Assembly (NCBI GenBank): GCA_025937115.1
Contig: JAICSB010000231.1
Location: 1-5,884 of the forward strand
Direction: 5' to 3'
Source of the DNA: Pseudonocardiaceae bacterium
GTDB taxonomy: Bacteria; Actinomycetota; Actinomycetes; Mycobacteriales; Pseudonocardiaceae
Length of the DNA stretch: 5,884 nt
In this document: positions 1 through 5,884 of the stretch, piece after piece
Layout: every line of letters starts with the position of its first letter
Numbering within the stretch: position 1 is the stretch's first letter
Translations under genes and position numbers: made by a program
Notes under the pieces: generated by a model
Database searches by the model: none
Told to the model about the DNA's origin: nothing
The model's input: the letters and a program-made list of their open reading frames with translations, nothing else

Positions 1-163
1 CGTGGCCGATGATGGCCACCCGCTCGACGGGGAACCGCAGATCGGACAGGCGGTCCACGGCACGCTCGGCGTCTGGGTAGGTGTCGAACACCGCGATGGG
101 CCTGCGACGTGACGGGGTGGGCTGGGTCAGGTTGCTCACCCGATGGTGTGCGTGCTCGCTCAT
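1..163 (-). CDS. General stress protein-like (YflT/GSP17M-type domain), N-terminal part only
   Basis: Read from the ATG at 163-161 leftwards, 54 complete codons are visible before the window edge, so the C-terminal part is missing. After a polar, His-rich leader (MSEHAHHRVSNLTQ...) comes a segment reading PIAVFDTYPDAERAVDRLSD, then LRFPVERVAIIGH, around residues 22-54. This 'V-F/Y-D-T-Y-x-x-A-x-x-A-V-D-x-L-S-D-x-x-F-P-V-E-x-V-A-I-I-G' pattern matches, from memory, the start of the general stress protein 17M-like (YflT) domain found in many actinobacterial proteins, often followed by membrane segments that cannot be checked here. A strong Shine-Dalgarno AGGAGG (175-170) sits six bases before the ATG and supports the start. 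The gene lies 36 bases after the stop of the upstream flavoprotein gene on the same strand, so co-transcription is likely. The biochemical role of this family is poorly defined; a stress-related role is inferred from the family name only. Confidence 0.72.
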   Translation of the reverse strand, partial: MSEHAHHRVSNLTQPTPSRRRPIAVFDTYPDAERAVDRLSDLRFPVERVAIIGH

Positions 164-199
164 GGTTCGCCTCCTAGGTTCCTCGTGGGCTCGTCTTGG

Positions 200-1435
200 T
201 CAGCTGCGGTGGAGGTCTTTTAAGGCCACCTCGGGGTCGGCCAGCCGGGCCGGGTCGATCTGGTCGCCGGAGCGGACCAGGGCGGTGATGGCATCGGTGA
301 GGTCCCAGATGTTGACGTTCATGCCGGCCAGCACCCGGCCTTGGCGCAGCCAGAACGCGATGAACTCCCGCTTGGCGACATCCCCGCGGAAGACGACCTG
401 GTCGTAGCGGCCGGCCTCGACGTAGCCGGTGTACTCCATCCCCATGTCGTACTGGTCGGAGTAGAAGTACGGCACCTGGTCATAAGCGGTCGGGTGGCCC
501 ATCATGTTGGCTGCCGCTGCCGGTCCCTGGTAGAGGGCGGCCGCCCAGTGCTCCAGGCGTAGGTGGCGCCCGAGGCAGGGGTAGTAGGCGTTGGCCACGT
601 CGCCGGCGGCGAAGATGTCGGGGTCGGTGCTGCGCAGGTGCTCGTCGACGAGGATCCCGTTGTCGATGGTCAGGCCGGCTTTCTGGGCCAGTTCGGTGTT
701 CGGGGTGATGCCGACACCGACCACGACCACGTCGGCGGCGATCTGGCTGCCATCGGCCAGACGCACCCCGCTGGCCCGGTGGTCCACACCGATGATCTCG
801 GTGACCTCGACGCCCATTCGCAGCGTGACCCCGTGCTCGGTGTGCAGGGCGGCATAGATCTCGGCCAGCTCCGGGCCGAGGACGCCCAGCAGCGGCAGCT
901 TCGCCCTCTCCAGCACGGTCGTATCGACACCGGCGGCCCGGGCTGCGGCCGCGGTCTCCAGACCGATCCAGCCCGCTCCGATGATCGCCACCCGCTTCGC
1001 CGTGGCGAACGCCGCCTTGATCGCCTCAGAGTCCTGCACTCCTCGCAGGTACAACACCCCGTCGAGGTCCTCGCCGGGCACGGGCAGGCGACGCGGCGAT
1101 GAGCCGGTGGTCAGCAGCAGTTTGTCGTAGCCGATCCGCTCACCACTGGCCATGATCAGCTGGTGGGCCGCCCGGTCGAGGGCGGTGACCCGGGTGTCCA
1201 GGCGCAACTCAATGCCGTGGCTGGCGTACCACCCGGTGGGTTGAACGTAGATCTTCTCCTTCTCCGACTTGCCTTGCAGGTAGTCCTTGGACAGCGGGGG
1301 GCGGTCGTAGGGTCGCTCGGCCTCCTGCCCGATCAGCACGATCCGGCCCGCGAAACCCTCGGTGTGCAGGGCCTCAGCTGCCTTGGCACCGGCCAGGCCG
1401 GCACCCACAATCACGAAGGTCTCGTGTGCTGTCAC
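200..1435 (-). CDS. FAD-dependent NAD(P)H oxidoreductase, rubredoxin/ferredoxin-reductase-like
   Basis: This 411-residue flavoprotein has the usual length of the family that passes electrons from NAD(P)H to a small iron-sulfur partner (ferredoxin or rubredoxin) in the cytoplasm. Domains in order: an N-terminal FAD-binding Rossmann fold with GAGLAG at residues 11-16 and acidic E38 closing the second strand; the family motif RPYDRPPLSKDYL at 41-53; a central NAD-binding fold with GAGWIG at 153-158 and E176 at the end of its second strand, which favours NADH over NADPH; the second FAD motif TDPDIFAAGDVA at 270-281; and a C-terminal reductase domain beginning near RLEHWAAAL (293-301). All motifs are intact. 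The start is GTG; AAGAGG ten bases upstream and the immediate lead into the FAD motif support it. No ferredoxin, rubredoxin, P450 or dioxygenase gene is visible nearby, so the electron acceptor is unknown. It shares a strand and probably a transcript with the stress-protein gene that follows. Related alternatives are the ferredoxin reductases of Rieske dioxygenase or P450 systems; the exact subfamily is not resolvable here. Confidence 0.93.
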   Translation of the reverse strand: MTAHETFVIVGAGLAGAKAAEALHTEGFAGRIVLIGQEAERPYDRPPLSKDYLQGKSEKEKIYVQPTGWYASHGIELRLDTRVTALDRAAHQLIMASGERIGYDKLLLTTGSSPRRLPVPGEDLDGVLYLRGVQDSEAIKAAFATAKRVAIIGAGWIGLETAAAARAAGVDTTVLERAKLPLLGVLGPELAEIYAALHTEHGVTLRMGVEVTEIIGVDHRASGVRLADGSQIAADVVVVGVGITPNTELAQKAGLTIDNGILVDEHLRSTDPDIFAAGDVANAYYPCLGRHLRLEHWAAALYQGPAAAANMMGHPTAYDQVPYFYSDQYDMGMEYTGYVEAGRYDQVVFRGDVAKREFIAFWLRQGRVLAGMNVNIWDLTDAITALVRSGDQIDPARLADPEVALKDLHRS

Positions 1436-1445
1436 TTCGTCACAA

Positions 1446-1451
1446 CCTCTT
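1446..1451 (-). promoter_or_regulatory. Shine-Dalgarno of the flavoprotein gene (supports GTG start)
   Basis: Read on the minus strand this is AAGAGG within GGAGAAGAGG, ten bases before the GTG at 1435-1433. The spacing is slightly long. The frame stays open a little further upstream, but I see no better start codon there, so this site decides the start. Confidence 0.55.
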
Positions 1452-1595
1452 CTCCACGGGAATCAGACGACGGCCTGATCACCTTTCGTGCGCAGTCAAC
1501 CGGAATGCGGAAAGGACCCCATGCGGCGTCGGTCGGTCACGGTCCGCACCCGGGCACCGCGGTGGGAGGATGGTGAGAGACAGCACATCCGTCGA

Positions 1596-1656
1596 CACAC
1601 CGTCTGTGTGCCCTGGCTGGGAAGGTACGAAACTGCGGGAACCCGCCACTGTGCAG
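1596..1656 (+). promoter_or_regulatory. Possible structured RNA leader with cobalamin-riboswitch-like core (weak)
   Basis: A five-pair stem (CACAC at 1596-1600, GTGTG at 1606-1610) is followed by GGGAA (1619-1623), then a perfect five-pair hairpin GCGGG-AA-CCCGC (1635-1646) running into CCCGCCACTGTG (1642-1653). From memory, GGGAA followed by a C-rich CCCGCCACTGT block is characteristic of the cobalamin riboswitch core. Against this call, the hairpin normally lying between the two blocks is too short here. I find no convincing downstream B12 box (a CAGGA...CCTGCC-like stretch), and the nearest plus-strand gene, gnd, begins more than 500 bases away and is not a usual B12-regulated gene. It could be a degraded riboswitch, a different structured RNA, or coincidence. 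Confidence 0.15.
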
Positions 1657-1746
1657 ACATCCCCGCTGCCCCTGTTCGTCCTGGCTGTCTTCCGAGCACC
1701 ACGCTCGACGTGTGCGTCGCCAGGGTCTGGAGCAACGAGGTCGCCG

Positions 1747-1768
1747 GCAGGACCCACCCGGGGTCTGC
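1747..1768. repeat. Inverted repeat, 9-base arms with one mismatch
   Basis: GCAGGACCC (1747-1755) can pair with GGGGTCTGC (1760-1768) across a four-base loop, with one G-T wobble and one mismatch. There is no T-run on either side, so it is not an intrinsic terminator by the usual criteria. It lies in the divergent gap near the stronger hairpin at 1801-1828. In GC-rich DNA a stem like this can arise by chance. Confidence 0.4.
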
Positions 1769-1800
1769 GCCGCACTTGTTCCCCACGGTACTACCAACAG

Positions 1801-1828
1801 CGCCCCCGCGCCGCGCGCCGCGGGGGCG
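1801..1828. repeat. Perfect 10-bp GC-only stem-loop
   Basis: CGCCCCCGCG (1801-1810) is exactly complementary to CGCGGGGGCG (1819-1828) across an eight-base G/C loop. This is the strongest hairpin noticed in the window. It lacks a following T-tract on both strands, so a canonical Rho-independent terminator is not supported, although GC-rich actinobacteria are reported to use tract-less hairpins as terminators or attenuators. It lies about 380 bases upstream of gnd and about 370 bases upstream of the flavoprotein gene, so it could insulate the two divergent transcripts or form part of a leader RNA. Confidence 0.55.
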
Positions 1829-1933
1829 ACCGAGGCTCGCGGTTGCGCCGCGCCACCGCCGCTGGTAGGCCTGTGAGCAGCGGTTCTGGCTGACCCTCGC
1901 GGAGCCCGTCGGCGACAGCGTTGCTCTAGATCC

Positions 1934-1949
1934 CGGTAACGCGCTACCG
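1934..1949. promoter_or_regulatory. Candidate operator: 16-base imperfect palindrome
   Basis: The sequence CGGTA-ACGCGC-TACCG has perfect five-base arms (1934-1938 and 1945-1949). Its self-complementary CGCG centre leaves only one mismatched pair across the whole 16 bases. Size and symmetry fit a site for a dimeric repressor of TetR or a similar type. It lies about 260 bases upstream of gnd. No regulator gene is visible, so the binding protein and the controlled promoter are unknown. Confidence 0.25.
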
Positions 1950-2208
1950 AGCCTGTGCGCTCGGAAGAAACCGGGGAAAGGAGCGCGTTGCGCGTCTGCC
2001 CTGCGGTAGGCAAGCACCTCCTGGCCCCAGCGTCTCGCCGATGGGTCACTACCGCTTCGACTGGCCCGACCACGCTGCCAACGGGTGCGGACTGGCCGTC
2101 ATGTCACCCCCGCCTTGCCCCGTGCGCGCGTAGGACGAAAGCGTCACATGACTGCAAGCGTTTGACGGACCATGCGATGGGCACCCGAGGAGATAAAGGG
2201 AGACGACG

Positions 2209-3243
<1,035 letters not shown>

Positions 3244-3283
3244 CGTGGCCAAGGATGCCCACCGCTCGCAGGGTCGAGCCACA

Positions 3284-3289
3284 AAGGAG
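3284..3289 (+). promoter_or_regulatory. Shine-Dalgarno of tal-pgi
   Basis: AAGGAG lies six bases before the ATG at 3296-3298, inside the 52-base spacer after gnd. It fixes the start of the long frame that runs off the right edge. No terminator-like hairpin followed by a T-run lies in the spacer, consistent with co-transcription with gnd. Confidence 0.8.
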
Positions 3290-3295
3290 CAACCC

Positions 3296-5884
3296 ATGAT
3301 CGATGCCATTCACCAGGCTTTGGGGCTGGGTCAGAGCATCTGGTACGACGGCATCCGCCGCTCGCTGCTGACCTCCGGTGACCTGCAGCGCATGGTCACC
3401 AAGGAAGGGCTACGGGGCATGACGTCCAACCCGTCGATCTTCGATAAGGCCATCGCCGGGTCGAGTGACTACACCGAGGGCATCGCCGAGCTGCGCCGAT
3501 CCGGGCCGATGGACGCCAAATCGGCCTATGAGTCGCTGGCCATCGCCGACATCCGCGCCGCGGCGGACATCTTCCGTCCGGTCTATGACGACAGTGACGG
3601 CGCCGATGGTTATGTGAGCATGGAGGTTTCCCCGGAGCTGGCTCATGACACGGCCGCTACCGTCGCCGAGGCCAAGCGCCTGTGGTCGGCGATCGACCGG
3701 CCCAACCTGATGGTGAAGGTTCCCGCCACCCCGGCGGGGATCCCCGTCATCCAGGAGCTGACCGGCGCCGGCATCAACGTCAACATCACCTTGCTGTTCG
3801 GCCTGGACGCCTACGAATCGGTGGCGGCGGCCTATTTGGCTGGTCTCGAGGACCGGCTGGGGGCCGGCGGCGGCCTGGGCCGGGTCACCTCGGTGGCCAG
3901 CGTCTTCGTCAGCCGCCTGGACTCGGCGCTCGAGCCCCACCTGGACCGCCTTGTGCAGGGCAAGGTGGCGATCGCCAACGCCAAGGTCATTTACGCCCGT
4001 TCCCGGGAACTGTTCACCGGGCCGCGGTGGGACACCCTGGCCGGCGCCGGGGCCAAGATCCAGCGATTGCTGTGGGCCTCGACCAGCACCAAGAGCCCGG
4101 CCCTGCCCGAACTGCTCTACGTCGAGTCGCTGATGGGTCCCGACACCGTCGATACCGTGCCCCCCGCCACCTACGAGGCGTTCCGGGCGCACGGCGTCGT
4201 GCGCCCGGCGCTCGGGGAGGACATGGAGGATGCTCGCGCGATCCTGGCCAGCCTGCCCGGTCACGGGGTCGATCTGGCTGCGGTGACTGATCAGCTGGTG
4301 GCCGAAGGGGTGGACAAGTTCACCGTCGCGTTCCGCCAGCTGCTGTCCTCGGTGGAAGAAGCCCTGGCCGGCCCGTCGAAGACGGAACCCTGGCGGCTGC
4401 GCCGATCCCTGCCGCGGGACCTCGCCGAGCGGGTGGACGCGACCGTGGACCAGTGGCGAGCCACCGGCCAGGTGGCCCGGGTGTGGTCGCATGACGCCTC
4501 GGTGTGGACCGGCCAGGACGAGGACCGGTGGTTGGGCTGGCTCGGTGTGGCGCTGGACCAGGCGGCCCACGCGCACCGCTTCACCGATCTCAGCACCGCG
4601 GTGCGCCACGCTGGGTTCACCGACGCTGTGGTGCTTGGCATGGGCGGCTCGAGCCTGTGTCCCGATGTGCTGGCGGCCACCTTCTCGCCCAAGCCCGGTT
4701 TCCCCCGGCTGCATGTTCTCGACTCGACCGACCCCCAGCAGGTCAAGGCCACCGAAGAGCGGGTGGACCTGGCCACGACGCTGTTCTTCGTCTCGTCGAA
4801 GTCCGGCACGACGCTGGAGCCCAACATCTTCGCCGCCTACTTCTACCAGCGCATGACCACACTCGTGGGCGCAGACCGGGCCGGGTCGCACTTCGTGGCC
4901 ATCACCGACCCCGGCTCGCCTCTGGAGGACCTGGCACGGCGCCAGGGCTACCGCAGCGTCTACCCCGGGGTGCCCTCGATCGGGGGCCGTTATTCGGCGC
5001 TGTCGAACTTCGGGATGGTGCCCGGCGCGGCCTGCGGCGTCGACGTCCTGGCCCTGTTCGAGTCGGCCGAGACGATGGCGCACGCCTGCGCGCCGTCCGT
5101 GGCGGCCCGGGACAACCCCGGGCTGGTCCTCGGGGCGGTGATCGGGATCTGCGTCAACACCGGCCGGGACAAGCTGACGCTGCTCACCTCTCCCGGGATC
5201 GCGCACCTGGGTGGCTGGCTGGAGCAGCTGCTGGCCGAGTCGACCGGTAAGCACGGCAAGGGTGTGATCCCGGTCGACCGGGAACCGCTGGGAACGCCCG
5301 AGGCCTATGGATCCGACCGGCTGTTCGCCTACCTGCGGCTGGCCACCGACGACGATACCGATCAAGACGCCAAGGTCTCGGCCCTGGAGGCGGCTGGCCA
5401 GCCGGTGGTGCGCATCGACCTGGCCGACCCGTCCGAGTTGGGTCGGGAGTTCTTCCGTTGGGAGTTCGCTACCGCGGTGGCCGGCTCGCTGATCGGGATC
5501 GATCCGTTCGACCAGCCCGATGTGGAAGCGGCCAAGGTGCTGGCCCGAGACCTCACCGACGGCTACGACAAGACCGCCACCCTGACCGACCAGAAACCCT
5601 TCTTCGACGATGCGGGTCTGGCGCTCTACACCGACGCCACCAACCACGCGGCGCTGGCCAGGGTGGCCGGTGACGGTGCCGGCCTAGTGGCCTACCTGGG
5701 TGCCCATCTTGAGCGGGCTGGGGCCGGTGACTACGTCGCGCTACTGGCCTACGTGTCGATGACCCCTACCCATGAAGCGATCCTGACCGAGATCAGGACC
5801 CTGATCCGGGACGCCCGCCGGGTGGCCACCTGCGTGGGGTTCGGGCCCCGCTTCCAACACTCCACCGGCCAGGCCTACAAAGGC
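3296..5884 (+). CDS. Bifunctional transaldolase / glucose-6-phosphate isomerase (Tal-Pgi fusion), C-terminus beyond window
   Basis: One uninterrupted frame of 863 codons runs from the ATG to the window end. Residues 1 to about 350 are transaldolase, which moves a dihydroxyacetone unit between sugar phosphates. It shows GQSIWYDGI with catalytic-type D18, TSNPSIFDKAI with N45, VSMEVSPE with E110, the Schiff-base lysine K141 in NLMVKVPAT, and NVNITLLFGLDAYESV. After a linker, from about residue 375, comes a glucose-6-phosphate isomerase, which interconverts glucose-6-phosphate and fructose-6-phosphate. It has the sugar-isomerase motifs GMGGSS (448-453), SSKSGTT (500-506) and GGRYSALSNFG (from 563), the probable catalytic glutamate E648 in AESTGK, and K747 in PFDQPDVEAAK. 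The visible end, GPRFQHSTGQAYKG, resembles the late part of such fusions, usually about 950 residues long, so I estimate some 80-90 codons are missing. The catalytic-histidine segment of ordinary isomerases is not found where expected; YGSDRLF (671-677) stands there instead. The gene lies in an apparent operon after gnd. Since fructose-6-phosphate is a transaldolase product and isomerase substrate, the fusion links consecutive steps. Confidence 0.95.
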   Translation, partial: MIDAIHQALGLGQSIWYDGIRRSLLTSGDLQRMVTKEGLRGMTSNPSIFDKAIAGSSDYTEGIAELRRSGPMDAKSAYESLAIADIRAAADIFRPVYDDSDGADGYVSMEVSPELAHDTAATVAEAKRLWSAIDRPNLMVKVPATPAGIPVIQELTGAGINVNITLLFGLDAYESVAAAYLAGLEDRLGAGGGLGRVTSVASVFVSRLDSALEPHLDRLVQGKVAIANAKVIYARSRELFTGPRWDTLAGAGAKIQRLLWASTSTKSPALPELLYVESLMGPDTVDTVPPATYEAFRAHGVVRPALGEDMEDARAILASLPGHGVDLAAVTDQLVAEGVDKFTVAFRQLLSSVEEALAGPSKTEPWRLRRSLPRDLAERVDATVDQWRATGQVARVWSHDASVWTGQDEDRWLGWLGVALDQAAHAHRFTDLSTAVRHAGFTDAVVLGMGGSSLCPDVLAATFSPKPGFPRLHVLDSTDPQQVKATEERVDLATTLFFVSSKSGTTLEPNIFAAYFYQRMTTLVGADRAGSHFVAITDPGSPLEDLARRQGYRSVYPGVPSIGGRYSALSNFGMVPGAACGVDVLALFESAETMAHACAPSVAARDNPGLVLGAVIGICVNTGRDKLTLLTSPGIAHLGGWLEQLLAESTGKHGKGVIPVDREPLGTPEAYGSDRLFAYLRLATDDDTDQDAKVSALEAAGQPVVRIDLADPSELGREFFRWEFATAVAGSLIGIDPFDQPDVEAAKVLARDLTDGYDKTATLTDQKPFFDDAGLALYTDATNHAALARVAGDGAGLVAYLGAHLERAGAGDYVALLAYVSMTPTHEAILTEIRTLIRDARRVATCVGFGPRFQHSTGQAYKG

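Larger units (their letters stand above)
1436..2208. other. Long divergent intergenic region (773 bp) without a convincing gene
   Basis: This gap separates two divergent operons and must hold both promoters. Frames that stay open across it, on both strands, give arginine-, proline- and serine-rich translations with no recognisable motif and weaker third-position G/C preference than the flanking genes. I regard them as chance open frames in GC-rich DNA. No tRNA, rRNA, insertion-sequence end or CRISPR array is visible. What can be seen: stem-loops at 1596-1610, 1635-1646, 1747-1768 and 1801-1828, and an imperfect palindrome at 1934-1949. A TTGACT -35-like hexamer on the minus strand (1499-1494) could serve the flavoprotein operon, and TTGACG (2162-2167) could serve gnd, but neither has a good -10 at normal spacing. 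The length suggests a regulated or structured leader, or a decayed gene; the sequence does not decide between these. Confidence 0.7.

Noticed and set aside
1433..1448. Rex-like operator (TTGTGA followed by a near-inverted TCACA) at the flavoprotein start
   Set aside because: Only one half matches. The second part, GTGACA, is a direct rather than inverted repeat, and it overlaps the start codon.
1801..1828. Intrinsic terminator
   Set aside because: The stem is strong, but no T-run follows on either strand, and it lies between divergent genes where a terminator is not required. Kept only as a stem-loop.
1537..2073. 178-codon minus-strand open frame in the intergenic region
   Set aside because: The product is Arg/Ala/Cys-rich with no motif, has no clear ribosome binding site and overlaps other equally poor frames on both strands.
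2160..2190. Canonical sigma-70-type or SigB/SigF-type promoter directly before gnd
   Set aside because: TTGACG is present, but there is no TAnnnT at 16-19 bases. The GTTT...ATGGGC pairing is too far from a GGGTAT-like -10 to call.
3410..5647. 745-codon open frame on the minus strand
   Set aside because: It lies wholly antisense to tal-pgi, whose motifs are unmistakable. The translation is rich in Gly, Arg, His and Val with no recognisable domain; it is a by-product of strong third-position G/C bias on the coding strand.

Overview
The window comes from a high-GC, Gram-positive-type genome, most likely an actinomycete. The evidence is strong G/C bias at third codon positions in the real genes, purine-rich Shine-Dalgarno sites, and gene families typical of Actinomycetota: a YflT-like general stress protein, a rubredoxin/ferredoxin-reductase-like flavoprotein, a short-form 6-phosphogluconate dehydrogenase and a fused transaldolase/glucose-6-phosphate isomerase. 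I cannot name the species.

Layout. On the minus strand, transcribed leftwards, are a FAD/NAD(P) oxidoreductase (1435 to 200, GTG start) and, 36 bases further on, the first 54 codons of a general-stress-protein-like gene cut by the left edge (163 to 1). Bases 1436-2208 form an unusually long (773 bp) gap between divergent genes. It has no convincing gene but holds several stem-loops, a 16-base imperfect palindrome and a short stretch resembling the cobalamin-riboswitch core. On the plus strand are gnd (2209-3243) and, 52 bases later, a tal-pgi fusion (3296 to beyond 5884). The fusion is open to the right edge, with an estimated few tens of C-terminal codons missing.

How the genes fit together. 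gnd and tal-pgi form a likely operon for the pentose phosphate pathway. Gnd oxidatively decarboxylates 6-phosphogluconate to ribulose-5-phosphate. The transaldolase half interconverts sugar phosphates of the non-oxidative branch. The isomerase half turns the fructose-6-phosphate formed there back into glucose-6-phosphate, which would allow cycling of carbon through the oxidative branch. The next genes rightwards are plausibly zwf, opcA and pgl, but none is visible. The divergent pair looks like a small redox/stress operon; its physiological link to the sugar operon is only an inference from adjacency.

No previously undescribed defence, mobile or biosynthetic system is visible. The points most worth a second look are the unexplained intergenic region and the active-site variation in the isomerase half of the fusion.
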